Positions 54,820 through 63,135 of a stretch of 64,000 bases of DNA are shown piece by piece. Position numbers and translations under genes: made by a program. The notes under the pieces were generated by a model, which saw only the letters and a program-made list of their open reading frames with translations, ran no database searches and was not told the DNA's origin. Source of the DNA: CBDDIP01 sp965279405 (lineage in GTDB: Bacteria > Actinomycetota > Acidimicrobiia > Acidimicrobiales > Ilumatobacteraceae); NCBI GenBank assembly GCA_965279405.1, contig OZ257157.1, positions 3,720,001 to 3,784,000 of the forward strand. Direction: 5' to 3'. Position 1 is the stretch's first letter. Each line of letters opens with the position of its first letter.

Positions 54820-55573
54820 GTTCGAGGTGGTCTGCGAGATCGAACCGGCCACTCGGCCCGATCTGACGAGGGTCCGCCACCAGATCGGCGTCCTCAGCAC
54901 GATCGCGAGTCGCTTCCTGATCCCGGACAACCACATCGGTCGTGCGACCGTGTCGAGCATCGCTGTGGCCCACGAGGTCGCCCAGATGGGAAGTCGCGCC
55001 GTCGCCTGCATCAATGCCCGGGACCGCAACTTGCTCGGGTTCCGCCGCGATCTGCTCACCGCCGCGGCCTACGGCGTCGAGGAGTTCCTCTTCGTCTACG
55101 GCGACCGTCCCGAGACAGGTCGACGATCAGATGACCTCTCCGTGCGATCGATGATCGACATGGCGCGCGACTTCGCTCGCGAGCAGGCGATGCCCATCCG
55201 TGTCGGCGTCTCCTGCGGCCTCGGCCCGGTGCCGGCATGGAAGTACGACGCCGACGCCTGGTTCGTGCAGGTCTCCTACGACCGCGACGCGATGGTCAGC
55301 TGGCGCGCCGGCATCGAGTTCGATGGCGCGATCTACGCCGGTGTCATGGCGCTGCCGTCCGCGACCATGGCCCGCAAGGTCAGCGCGGACGTCTCGCAGC
55401 TCGCGGTCCCGCGCCACATCGTCGAGGGACTCGAGGCCGACCCGAATGCCGGCATCGATCTCGCGGTGCAGCTCGTCGTCGACCTGCGGGACTCGAACGT
55501 GTTCGACGGCGTCCACCTCATCCCGGTCAGCCGGTACCGCCAGGTCGCCGCCGCGCTCGAGCTCGCGCTCACA

Positions 55574-55576
<3 letters not shown>
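54791..55576 (+). CDS. Methylenetetrahydrofolate reductase-like protein
   Basis: 261-aa TIM-barrel protein of the MTHFR type. N-terminal CEIEPATRPDLTRVRHQIGV, central RAVACINARDRNLLGFRRDL then ATAAYGVEEFLFVYGDRPE-like sequence (exact: AAYGVEEFLFVYGDRPETG), and C-terminal GVHLIPVSRYRQVAAALEL. It resembles the short actinobacterial reductases related to mycobacterial Rv2172c more than the 290-300-aa MetF type, and could reduce methylene-H4folate using NADH/FAD, or act in another one-carbon reaction. The ATG at 54791 overlaps the preceding GGDEF-EAL gene by 29 nt. Confidence 0.8.
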
Positions 55577-55638
<62 letters not shown>

Positions 55639-55801
55639 AGCGGGGCAGCTTCGGTACCACCACGGACCCGGCCGACCCCCTCGCTGACCTGCAGGATCGC
55701 TCACAACCGATCACGGCCGATCACACTCAGACACGGTGCGCTGGGTCCTGACTGTGTCCCGACGTGTACCGTCTCCTCCTGCAGAAAGGGGGAGCGGGCA
55801 C

Positions 55802-56019
55802 ATGGCGTGGGACGACCTGATCGGTTCATCCGCCTTGTGGTCTGGCGCGCCGCCAGCACTCGAAGCGCGCGTCAAAGACCAACGCGCCCTCGGCATCGAT
55901 CACGAGCTGCTGAAGCGAGCTGACATCGTCGCTCAGGCGAGCTGGCGAAGCGGATGGATGCGCTGATCACCGGCAAGGCATCGAAGCGGCCGAACCTGCG
56001 CGTGCTCAAGGGAGCGTGA
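55802..56019 (+). pseudogene. Small island ORF, apparently frameshifted
   Basis: The ATG at 55802 follows AAAGGGGGAGCGG. The frame reads MAWDDLIGSSALWSGAPPAL... through HELLKRADIVAQAS and stops at 55966 (54 aa). In another frame the coding-looking sequence continues as ELAKRMDALITGKASKRPNL and ends at 56019, 7 bp before the next ATG. This looks like one ~72-aa gene broken by a small indel around 55936-55950. No family recognised. It lies in the tRNA-bounded remnant. Confidence 0.5.
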
Positions 56020-56025
56020 TCGTCG

Positions 56026-56253
56026 ATGTCTTCGACGGTCCAGAACCTCCTAGCTCTCGCTGCTGCGTTCAGCGTGCCGGGGGTGTGGCTCGCAGTTGCG
56101 AGGATTGGCCGGTATCGGGAAGGCGATCCGAGCGTCCGTGCTGCTCAGAATCGGATGGCGCGAGTGTTCTTCCGCCGGTTCGGGATGGTCTGGGCGGCGA
56201 TCGAGTTCGCCTTGCTGGCGTCGGCCAGCATCGTCGCTCTGTCTGGTGGTTGA
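56026..56253 (+). CDS. Small two-helix membrane protein in the island remnant
   Basis: 75-aa protein with two hydrophobic segments (LLALAAAFSVPGVWLAV and MVWAAIEFALLASASIVALS) separated by a basic loop (RIGRYREGDPSVRAAQNRMA then RVFFRRFG). No family recognised. It begins 7 bp after the preceding broken ORF, so the two were probably one unit. It is followed by 93 bp in which nothing else was seen before the tRNA-side repeat. Confidence 0.55.
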   Translation: MSSTVQNLLALAAAFSVPGVWLAVARIGRYREGDPSVRAAQNRMARVFFRRFGMVWAAIEFALLASASIVALSGG

Positions 56254-56331
56254 TGTCGCCACGAGCTGCGCTGTGTCACGCTCGTGTCACAGACGCAGCC
56301 CGACATCCTCCGTCCGCCGAGACGATCTCGT

Positions 56332-56423
<92 letters not shown>

Positions 56424-56453
56424 GTGTCGGGCAGGCCCGGACGGAGTCGACAG

Positions 56454-56473
56454 CTTAACCTCGATCCACCGAT
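56454..56473 (+). repeat. Left target duplication (CTTAA) and left terminal inverted repeat of the IS
   Basis: CTTAA at 56454-56458, then the 15-bp terminal repeat CCTCGATCCACCGAT. The same pair in mirror order is at 58075-58094. Confidence 0.92.
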
Positions 56474-56511
56474 GAGCAGGGTGTGAGGTGACGCGCGTAT
56501 CCGCGTGAGAG

Positions 56512-56571
56512 GTCTCCTGAGCTGGGACGATGTACGTCTCTTACCTCGTCAATCACCACAGCTCAGGAGAC
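56512..56571 (+). promoter_or_regulatory. Hairpin that can hide the transposase ribosome-binding site
   Basis: GTCTCCTGAGCTG (56512-56524) and its perfect complement (56559-56571), 34-nt loop. The right arm contains GGAGA, the Shine-Dalgarno sequence for the transposase GTG at 56579. Read-through RNA from outside would fold and block translation, as known for other IS families. Confidence 0.6.
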
Positions 56572-56578
56572 ACTTTCA

Positions 56579-57916
56579 GTGACGCGAGTATCGCAGACGC
56601 TCGACCGGATCGACGCGACCTTTGATGACCCGAACCTGGTCGCTGACGCCGGGTTGTTGCTCGTCGCGACGATGTCGCAACGACTCGGCCTGGAAGCGTT
56701 GATCAACGCGACGGTCCGGCTGGGCGGCCGGGTCGGTGGTTCGCGTCCGGGCCGCAAGGTCCTCACGTTGGTCCACGCGATGTGCGCGAACGCGTCGCAC
56801 ATCGATCACACCGACAAGCTCCGCGCCGGCGCGACCGGCGCGGTGTTGAGTCATCGGGTGATGGCCCCGTCGACGATCGGGACGTTCCTGCGAGCGTTCA
56901 CGTTCGGGCATTGCCGGCAGATGGAAGCGGTGATCGGTCACGCGCTCGAACGAGCCTGGGCTGCTGGCGCCGGCCCGGGCGTGAAGCCGTTGGTGATCGA
57001 CATCGACTCCACGATCTGCGAGGTCGACGGCCACGCCAAGCAGGGCGCTGCGTTCGGTTACACCCACACCCTCGGCTATCACCCGTTGCTCGCGACCCGC
57101 GCTGATACCGGTGAGGTGCTGCACGCCCGGATGCGCAAAGGCTCGGCGAACACCCAGCGCGGCACCGTCCGTTTCCTCGACGAGATCGTTGCCCGTGTCC
57201 GCCGCGCCGGCGCCACCGGCGAGCTGACCGTGCGCGTTGATTCGGGGTTCTGGTCCAACGACACGATCGTCGCGTTGAACCGGCTGAACGTGCGTTACAC
57301 GATGGCGGTCAGGTGTGCCACGAAAGGGATCGCTGCGGCGATCGCGGCCATTCCCGAGTCCGCCTGGGTCGAGATCGACTACACCCCCGGCGGCCAAGCC
57401 CAGGTCGCCGAGTGCGCCTACACCACCGGCAAAGGCCGCCACCAGATCACGCGTCGGCTGGTGGTTCGACGCACCCGACTCACCGACACCACCCAGATGA
57501 AGTTGTGGCCCGATTGGCGGCACCACGCGTTCCTCACCGACCTCGACGGCACGGCCGTCGACGTCGACAAGTTCCACCGTCACCACGCCGTGGTCGAACT
57601 CGCGATCCGCGATTTGAAAGAAGGCGCCGGGCTCGAACACGTCCCATCGGGCAACTTCCACGCCAACTCGGTCTGGTTGCAATGCGCGGTCCTCGCGCAC
57701 AACCTGATCCGCTGGACCGCGACCCTTGGCGGTGTCCGCACCGGCGACCAGCTGATCGTGGCCCGCACCGTGCGCACCCAACTCCTCGCGATCCCCGGCC
57801 GACTCGTCAACCGCGCCGGCCGCAAGACTCTGCGACTCCCGACCGGCTGGCCCTGGGCCGAACAGTTCACCACCGCGCTCACCACACTGCGCACCCTGCG
57901 ACCCGCACCCGGCTGA
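56579..57916 (+). CDS. IS1380-family transposase
   Basis: 445-aa DDE transposase. The first acidic position is in VIDIDSTICEVDGHAKQG, typical of IS1380 with the following GYTHTLGYHPLLATRADTGE. The second is in LTVRVDSGFWSNDTIVALN. The region with the third acid is HHAVVELAIRDLKEGAG. Start GTG with GGAGA upstream; length matches the family (~440-480). The gene fills most of the element and shows no frameshift, so the IS may be active. Confidence 0.94.
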   Translation: MTRVSQTLDRIDATFDDPNLVADAGLLLVATMSQRLGLEALINATVRLGGRVGGSRPGRKVLTLVHAMCANASHIDHTDKLRAGATGAVLSHRVMAPSTIGTFLRAFTFGHCRQMEAVIGHALERAWAAGAGPGVKPLVIDIDSTICEVDGHAKQGAAFGYTHTLGYHPLLATRADTGEVLHARMRKGSANTQRGTVRFLDEIVARVRRAGATGELTVRVDSGFWSNDTIVALNRLNVRYTMAVRCATKGIAAAIAAIPESAWVEIDYTPGGQAQVAECAYTTGKGRHQITRRLVVRRTRLTDTTQMKLWPDWRHHAFLTDLDGTAVDVDKFHRHHAVVELAIRDLKEGAGLEHVPSGNFHANSVWLQCAVLAHNLIRWTATLGGVRTGDQLIVARTVRTQLLAIPGRLVNRAGRKTLRLPTGWPWAEQFTTALTTLRTLRPAPG

Positions 57917-58074
57917 ACGGCGGCCTTGCGGTCAGGCGCGCCGCACACCACCACCAGCGCTGACAACCCCGACCGGCACGAACGCCTGCTTCGACGCGTC
58001 CCAACACCAGCCAGCAACAGACCCGGCCACGCCCAGCCCACACGAACCCGTCACGAGTTCGACCTCAGGACCCA

Positions 58075-58094
58075 ATCGGTGGATCGAGGCTTAA
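58075..58094 (+). repeat. Right terminal inverted repeat of the IS and right target duplication (CTTAA)
   Basis: ATCGGTGGATCGAGG (58075-58089) is the exact complement of the left end, followed by CTTAA (58090-58094). Confidence 0.92.
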
Positions 58095-58132
58095 CGGCGG
58101 GCCTCCGGGCACGCCCAGCGAATGCGCTCGCA

Positions 58133-58191
58133 GTCTGGGTGCCAGGGCGGGCGGGCGACCTGCGATCGAGCGGGTCGGGTGGCACCCAGAC
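58133..58191 (+). promoter_or_regulatory. 12-bp inverted repeat upstream of the cobalamin-binding-like gene
   Basis: GTCTGGGTGCCA (58133-58144) and its exact complement (58180-58191) with 35 nt between, ~32 bp before the start of the next gene. It could be an operator or an RNA hairpin. No B12 riboswitch core was found. TAGGGT at 58211-58216, 7 nt before the GTG start, is a -10 candidate for a leaderless message. Confidence 0.45.
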
Positions 58192-58223
58192 GTTGGCGGG
58201 GCGAGCGCCGTAGGGTCGGCGGG

Positions 58224-59105
58224 GTGAGGATCGCTTCGCTGCTGCCGTCGTCGACCGAGATCGTCTACGCCCTCGGGCTCGGCGACCAACTGGTCGGGGT
58301 GACCTTCGAGTGCGACTACCCGCCCCAAGCGCGCGCCGACTCGGCTGTCGTCGTCGGCGGGCTGAACACCACGGGGATGACGCCGGGCGAGATCGACGCG
58401 CTGGTCCTCAGCCGCATCGCCGCCGGCGACGACCTGTACCACCTCGATGACGAGCTGATCCGAGCCGCGGCGCCTGACGTGATCCTCACCCAGGACCTGT
58501 GCCGGGTGTGCGCGCTGCCGGCCGGCGACGTCGATGCCGCGCTGGCGTCCATCGGTTGCGAGTCCAACGTGATCACCCTCGATCCGCACACGCTCGACGA
58601 CGTGCTCGCATCGATCGTCACCATCGGCGAGGCGACCGGCGCAACCGGCCCTGCGCGCGACCTCGTCGACTCGCTGCGCAGTCGGCTCGCTCGGGTGCGC
58701 GATCGCGTCGCCGAGGTCGCCAAGCCGTCGGTGTTCGTGCTCGAGTGGATCGAGCCGCCGTACGTCAGTGGGCACTGGGTGCCCGACCTGATCGTGGCCG
58801 CAGGCGGTCGTCCCGTGCTCTGCGAACCAGGCGCGCGATCGCACCCGACGACGTGGGACGAGATCGGCGCAACCGAGGCCGACGTCGTCATCGTTGCCCC
58901 GTGCGGGTTCGACGCTGCTGCCGCCGCTGAGCAGGCCACGGCGATCCGCCATCTGCTTCCGCCTGGCGTGCCGGTGTGGGCCGTCGACGGCAACGCCTAC
59001 GTCGTGCGACCGGGGCCGCGGCTCGTCGACGGCGTCGAGCTGATCGCCGAGATCCTGCACCCGACCGGCGCACCGATCCCGGCGGCCTCGGCGATCCGCA
59101 TCTGA
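58224..59105 (+). CDS. Cobalamin-binding-like (BtuF/type III periplasmic-binding fold) protein without signal peptide
   Basis: 293-aa protein with the type III solute-binding fold: IASLLPSSTEIVYALGLGDQ at the N-terminus, CDYPPQARADSAVVVGG, AAAPDVILTQDLCRVCALPA, SVFVLEWIEPPYVSGHWVPD and ADVVIVAPCGF. These are signatures of the cobalamin/corrinoid ABC-receptor family. It begins directly at the first beta strand with GTG and has no signal peptide or lipobox, so it is probably cytoplasmic. No BtuCD genes are adjacent. Cobalamin handling is likely but not proven. Confidence 0.82.
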   Translation: MRIASLLPSSTEIVYALGLGDQLVGVTFECDYPPQARADSAVVVGGLNTTGMTPGEIDALVLSRIAAGDDLYHLDDELIRAAAPDVILTQDLCRVCALPAGDVDAALASIGCESNVITLDPHTLDDVLASIVTIGEATGATGPARDLVDSLRSRLARVRDRVAEVAKPSVFVLEWIEPPYVSGHWVPDLIVAAGGRPVLCEPGARSHPTTWDEIGATEADVVIVAPCGFDAAAAAEQATAIRHLLPPGVPVWAVDGNAYVVRPGPRLVDGVELIAEILHPTGAPIPAASAIRI

Positions 59106-59108
59106 CCG

Positions 59109-59130
59109 GCGCCCGCGACGTCGCGGGCGC
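59109..59130. terminator. Perfect 22-bp palindrome between convergent genes
   Basis: Centre between 59119 and 59120; half-site GCGCCCGCGAC. It follows one stop by 3 bp and ends at the stop of the convergent universal stress protein gene, so it can act on both transcripts. Confidence 0.65.
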
Positions 59131-59582
59131 TACACCTCCGGGACCACGACCACAGGGCACACCGCGTGGTCGGCCACGTGGCGGCTCGTCGAGCCGAGCA
59201 GGCGCGCCATCCGGTGGTGCCCGCGTCGTCCGACGACGATGAGGTCGGCCGTCTTCGACTCGGTCTCCAGCACGTCGAACGCCGGGCCCATCATCACCCG
59301 TGAGACAACGCTGCGGCCAGCCGCACGCACGGCGTCGACGTCGGCCGCCCGGTCAGCGATCGCCCGGTCGACGGCGGCCTTCGTCGCGGCCTCCATGTCC
59401 TCATCGGCGATGTAGGGGGCGACGTACCCGCCGGCGTCGAGCACGAACGGGCGCTGCCACGCGCCCACGACATCGACGTCGGCGCCGATCGCGACTGCGT
59501 GCTGCAACGCCCAGCCGAGCGCGTGGGTGGCGCTCTCCGACCCGTCGATGCCGACGACGATCCTCGGTGTGGTGGCGGTCAT
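59130..59582 (-). CDS. Universal stress protein (UspA family, ATP-binding type)
   Basis: 150-aa UspA-fold protein. N-terminal IVVGIDGSESATHALGWAL, then DVDVVGAWQRPF. The ATP-binding loop G-2x-G-9x-G(S/T) is GRRGHHRMARLLGSTSRHV, close to the MJ0577 type, followed by HAVCPVVVVPEV. AAGGAG precedes the ATG. Single-domain; many actinobacterial relatives are two-domain. It is divergent from the molybdenum hydroxylase genes. Confidence 0.93.
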   Translation of the reverse strand: MTATTPRIVVGIDGSESATHALGWALQHAVAIGADVDVVGAWQRPFVLDAGGYVAPYIADEDMEAATKAAVDRAIADRAADVDAVRAAGRSVVSRVMMGPAFDVLETESKTADLIVVGRRGHHRMARLLGSTSRHVADHAVCPVVVVPEV

Positions 59583-59723
59583 GGCGGCTCCTTCCCGTTT
59601 GGCTTCCTGCGTTCAGCGTGCGCCGAGGGGGACAGCGCCACCAGGGCCGAATGACCGCATCACGCGGGAACCAGAGGCGATCTGCGAACGTCCAAGCGCG
59701 AACTGCCTTCGGGGGAGGGATCC

Positions 59724-60185
59724 ATGGCCGACGTGACCATCACGGTGAACGGGACCGATCAGACCGTCGACGTGGCGCCCGAGATGCCGTTGCTGTGGGT
59801 GCTGCGCGACGTGATGTCGCTCACCGGCACCAAGTTCTCCTGCGGCATCGGCGCGTGCGGTGCGTGCAGCGTGCTGATGGACGGCGATCTCGCGCGATCG
59901 TGCATCACCACCGCCGATCAGGCCGACGGGACGAGCGTGACCACCATCGAGGGCCTGAGTGAGCACGGCGACCACCCGGTGCAGGCAGCGTGGCTGGAGC
60001 TGCAGGTGGCGCAGTGCGGCTACTGCCAACCCGGGCAGATCATGACGGCCGTTGCGTTGCTGGCGCGCAACCCGGCGCCGACGAACGAGGACATCGACGA
60101 CGCCTTCGCCGACGTGCTCTGCCGCTGCGGCACCTATCAACGCATCCACGCCGCAGTCCTGCAGGCCGCACAGGACGCCGGTTGA
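59724..60185 (+). CDS. (2Fe-2S) subunit of a xanthine oxidase-family molybdenum hydroxylase (IorA-like)
   Basis: 153-aa iron-sulfur subunit with two [2Fe-2S] clusters: plant-type CGIGACGACSVLMDG with a further Cys in RSCITT, and the alpha-helical cluster QCGYCQPGQIMTA plus LCRCGTYQRI. It passes electrons from the Mo cofactor of the partner. The partner gene starts 3 bp downstream. GGGGGAGGG lies upstream of the ATG. Two-subunit (small Fe-S plus large Mo) enzymes without a FAD subunit are the isoquinoline 1-oxidoreductase/aldehyde-oxidase type that donate to a cytochrome. Confidence 0.92.
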   Translation: MADVTITVNGTDQTVDVAPEMPLLWVLRDVMSLTGTKFSCGIGACGACSVLMDGDLARSCITTADQADGTSVTTIEGLSEHGDHPVQAAWLELQVAQCGYCQPGQIMTAVALLARNPAPTNEDIDDAFADVLCRCGTYQRIHAAVLQAAQDAG

Positions 60186-60187
60186 CG

Positions 60188-62284
60188 ATGGATCGCCGCA
60201 CGTTCCTGCGGGTCTCGCTCGGCGCCGGAGGTGCCTTGCTGATCGCCGCCTGCGACGACGATTCGTCGAGCACGACTGCGCCGCGCCCGACCGACGGGCC
60301 AGGTTCGACGGCCCCGTCCACGACGGTGCCGATCGGCCCGTCGTTCACGCCGAACCTGTTCATCCGCATCGGCACCGATGGCGCGACCACGCTCACCGTC
60401 CACCGCACCGAGATGGGCCAGGGCGTACGGACCGCGTTGGCCATGGTGCTCGCCGACGAGCTGGAGGTGGACCTGGCACGTGTGACCGTCGAGCAGTCCC
60501 CGGCCAACGAGGCGATCGGCAGCCAGGTCACCAGCGGCAGCGGCAGCATCGCCGACAACCTCGAACGGCTGCGCACCGCGGCTGCCGTCGCACGTCTCCT
60601 CCTCGTCACTGCAGCGGCGCAGCAGTGGGGCGTCGAACCAACGCAGTGCCGTGCCGAGCTCGGCGAGGTGGTCAATGCAGCGACCGGGGAGCGCCTTGCC
60701 TACGGCGAGCTCGTGGCGGTCGCGGCGACGCTCGACGTACCGTCCGGCGCCTCCCTCAAGACCGACGACGAGCTCCGGCTGATCGGCACATCGGTGCCCC
60801 GGCTCGAGGGTGCGCAGATCGTCACCGGCAGTCTGCAGTACGGCATCGACGTCCGTCTGCCGGACATGCGCTTCGCGGCGGTCGCCCGCTGCACGGTGCC
60901 CGGTGGGGCCGTCGCGTCCTATGACGACTCGGCAGCGCGATCGGTGCCCGGCGTGCTCGACGTGGTGCAGATCCCGAGTGGCATCGCGGTCGTGGCGACG
61001 TCGACCTGGGCCGCGTTCCGCGGACGCGATGCACTGACCGTCGACTGGGACGAGGGCGACAACGCGTCGTGGGACACGGCGTCGATCCGCGCCGAGATGG
61101 TCCGCGTGCTGGGCGACAGCGCCGACGGGACTGCGGCGCCTGCCGACCCGGTGCTCGAGGCGACCTACGAGACGCCGTACCTCGCCCACCTGCCGATGGA
61201 ACCGATGAACGCGACCGCGCACGTGCGCGACGGATCGTGCGACGTGTGGGTGGGCACGCAGAACCCGCTCGACGTCCAGCGTCTGATCGCCGACGAGCTC
61301 GGCATGGACGCGATGAAGGTCATGGTGCACGTGCTCCACTGCGGTGGCGGGTTCGGTCGCCGCCTCGAGCCCGACGTCGGGCTCGAGGCGGCGCACCTGT
61401 CCCAGGCGATCGACGCTCCGGTGATGGTGACGTGGTCGCGCGCTGACGATCTGCAGCTCGACTTCCCGCACGCGCCGACGCTGCACTCGCTGCGCACCAC
61501 CCTCGCCGGCGGAACGACGGTCACCGGCTGGCGGCACCGCATCGCCGGACCGGGGCTGAACGGGATCGTCTACACCGCCGGCACCGACGCGCTGTCGATC
61601 GAGCAGGCCGTTCCGTACGAGATCGCCGGCCAGTCGAACAGCGCCGCGCTCGTCGACGTCCCGCTTCGCACCGGGCCGTGGCGGGGCACGTTCGCCTGGC
61701 CGAGCGCCTTCGCCACCGAGTGCTTCCTCGACGAGATCGCCGAGTTCACCGGGCAGGACCCGGTCGAGCTGCGCCGCAGCCTCTTGCGCGACGACCATCC
61801 CTTGCGCCGTGTGCTCGACCTCGCCGTCGCTCGAAGCGACTGGGGCCTCGAAGCACCCGCCGAACGCGGTCGCGGTGTCGCCTGCCACTCGTACCACGGC
61901 AGCGCGGTCGCGGCGGTCGCCGAGGTGCAGGCGATCGGCGCGCAGCTGCGTGTCGTTCGCATCGTGTGCGCCATCGACTGTGGTCGCGTCGTCAACCCGG
62001 ACGTGGTCATTCAGCAGATCGAGGGCGGGGTCGTGTTCGGTCTCACCGCGCTCCTCAAGCCCGCGCTCACCCACGCGCGTGGCGTCATCGTGCAGACCAA
62101 CTTCGACACCGCGCCGTTGCTGCAGATGGCCGAGCGACCGCAGATCGACGTGCACATCGTGCCCAGCTCGGCGCGCCCGACCGGGGCCGGCGAGATGGCC
62201 GTGCCCGTGGTGATCCCGGCAGTGCTGAACGCTTGGTTCGCCGCGACGCGCGAGCGCGTTCGCAGCGTCCCGTTCTCCGCCTGA
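60188..62284 (+). CDS. Molybdopterin-binding large subunit of a xanthine oxidase-family hydroxylase (IorB-like), exported
   Basis: 698-aa Mo-cofactor subunit. The N-terminus MDRRTFLRVSLGAGG carries a Tat RR motif, followed by a lipobox-like LIAAC, so the enzyme is exported folded and may be lipid-anchored. It has the IorB layout: TVHRTEMGQGVRTALAMVLA, QVTSGSGSIADNLERLR, GTSVPRLEGAQIVTGSLQYG, EATYETPYLAHLPMEPMNAT, LHCGGGFGRRLEPDVG and TGAGEMAVPVVIPAVLNA near the end. It oxidises an N-heterocycle or aldehyde using water; substrate unknown. The start is chosen at 60188 because the Tat signal begins there. The small subunit has no signal and would be co-exported. Confidence 0.92.
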   Translation: MDRRTFLRVSLGAGGALLIAACDDDSSSTTAPRPTDGPGSTAPSTTVPIGPSFTPNLFIRIGTDGATTLTVHRTEMGQGVRTALAMVLADELEVDLARVTVEQSPANEAIGSQVTSGSGSIADNLERLRTAAAVARLLLVTAAAQQWGVEPTQCRAELGEVVNAATGERLAYGELVAVAATLDVPSGASLKTDDELRLIGTSVPRLEGAQIVTGSLQYGIDVRLPDMRFAAVARCTVPGGAVASYDDSAARSVPGVLDVVQIPSGIAVVATSTWAAFRGRDALTVDWDEGDNASWDTASIRAEMVRVLGDSADGTAAPADPVLEATYETPYLAHLPMEPMNATAHVRDGSCDVWVGTQNPLDVQRLIADELGMDAMKVMVHVLHCGGGFGRRLEPDVGLEAAHLSQAIDAPVMVTWSRADDLQLDFPHAPTLHSLRTTLAGGTTVTGWRHRIAGPGLNGIVYTAGTDALSIEQAVPYEIAGQSNSAALVDVPLRTGPWRGTFAWPSAFATECFLDEIAEFTGQDPVELRRSLLRDDHPLRRVLDLAVARSDWGLEAPAERGRGVACHSYHGSAVAAVAEVQAIGAQLRVVRIVCAIDCGRVVNPDVVIQQIEGGVVFGLTALLKPALTHARGVIVQTNFDTAPLLQMAERPQIDVHIVPSSARPTGAGEMAVPVVIPAVLNAWFAATRERVRSVPFSA

Positions 62285-62337
62285 CGCACCTGTCCAGACG
62301 CACCTGTCCAGCCGCGCCTGTCCTGACGCGCCTGTAG
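62282..62337 (+). repeat. Four tandem copies of a 14-bp repeat at the stop codon
   Basis: Units TGACGCACCTGTCC, AGACGCACCTGTCC, AGCCGCGCCTGTCC and TGACGCGCCTGTAG, beginning at the stop of the IorB-like gene. A short tandem repeat, possibly recent by slippage. It does not form a strong hairpin. Confidence 0.75.
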
Positions 62338-62424
62338 GGAGTCTTCAGGATCGCTTCAGCGCGGTGTCTCAGAGTGATGTTCGTGGCCGGAACGAACCGG
62401 TCACCCGCACTCAAGGAGACCAAC

Positions 62425-63111
62425 ATGAACCGCAAGCTGAACCTCAACCTGAACTTCAAGAACATCAAGCGGGTCGTCGTCAAGGCGATGGCCACCACAC
62501 TGCTCGCCGGTGTCGTCGTGTCGGCACAAGGGGCCGGCTCGGCCAGCGCCATCACGCCGGCGCAGACGACCTCCAGCGGGTCGGCCAAGGCGATCTACGG
62601 CGACCTCGACAGGTTCTGGATGACGAACTTCACGAACTGGGGCTACAGCTCCTACCTCGTCCGTCCGACGGTCCACTACTACAACACCACGGTGCAGGCC
62701 TGTGGCACGACGCTCCCGGCGAACAACTCCTTCGCCTGCCAGAGCCCCTACGTCGGGCACATCTGGTTCGGCACCGGCTGGACGCAGGGCCTGCACAACC
62801 GCTTCGGTGACTACGGATCGGGCGTGATCCTGGCCCACGAGTGGGGACACGTGATCCAGTACTCCCTGCGCTGGACCAGCAAGTCCGGCACGATCGGCAG
62901 TGAGCTGTTCGCCGACTGCCTCGCCGGCATGTACACCCGCTACGGCATCACCGTCAGCGGCCGCTTGAACTCCGCTGACTACGCCGAGGGCTACAACACC
63001 CTCGCTGCAATCGCCGGCGGCGATCACGGCACGCCCAAGCAGCGCACCGACTGGTACGCCTACGGCTACACCTCCTACAACATCAACTCCTGCTACCGGG
63101 CGCTGACCTGA
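62425..63111 (+). CDS. Secreted neutral zinc metallopeptidase-like protein
   Basis: 228-aa exported protein. The N-terminus MNRKLNLNLNFKNIKRVVVK then a hydrophobic stretch (ATTLLAGVVVSAQGAG) ending SASA is a signal peptide, cleaved near residue 40. The catalytic motif is LAHEWGHVIQY (HExxH), with a downstream GSELFADCLAGMY supplying a further zinc ligand (Glu/Asp), as in the YpfJ/PF04228 zinc-peptidase family. The protein is shorter than many relatives. The ATG at 62425 is set by AAGGAG 8 nt upstream. A strong terminator follows. Confidence 0.85.
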   Translation: MNRKLNLNLNFKNIKRVVVKAMATTLLAGVVVSAQGAGSASAITPAQTTSSGSAKAIYGDLDRFWMTNFTNWGYSSYLVRPTVHYYNTTVQACGTTLPANNSFACQSPYVGHIWFGTGWTQGLHNRFGDYGSGVILAHEWGHVIQYSLRWTSKSGTIGSELFADCLAGMYTRYGITVSGRLNSADYAEGYNTLAAIAGGDHGTPKQRTDWYAYGYTSYNINSCYRALT

Positions 63112-63135
63112 TCAACGGCGATCAACAGGCAACCG

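Larger units (their letters stand above)
56459..58089 (+). mobile_element. Complete IS1380-family insertion sequence (1,631 bp)
   Basis: Terminal inverted repeats CCTCGATCCACCGAT (56459-56473) and its complement (58075-58089) bound one transposase gene. The element is flanked by a 5-bp target duplication, CTTAA, at 56454-56458 and 58090-58094. Intact ends, matching TSD and an uninterrupted transposase suggest a recent insertion. The 3' non-coding part (57917-58074) holds no other gene. The element lies 35 bp upstream of the 5' end of tRNA-Gly. Confidence 0.93.

Noticed and set aside
52354..55059. 901-aa open frame on the minus strand
   Set aside because: Shadow of the second GGDEF-EAL gene and the start of the MTHFR-like gene.
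58095..58223. Cobalamin riboswitch upstream of the corrinoid-receptor-like gene
   Set aside because: No B12-box or other core elements were found; only a 12-bp dyad is present.
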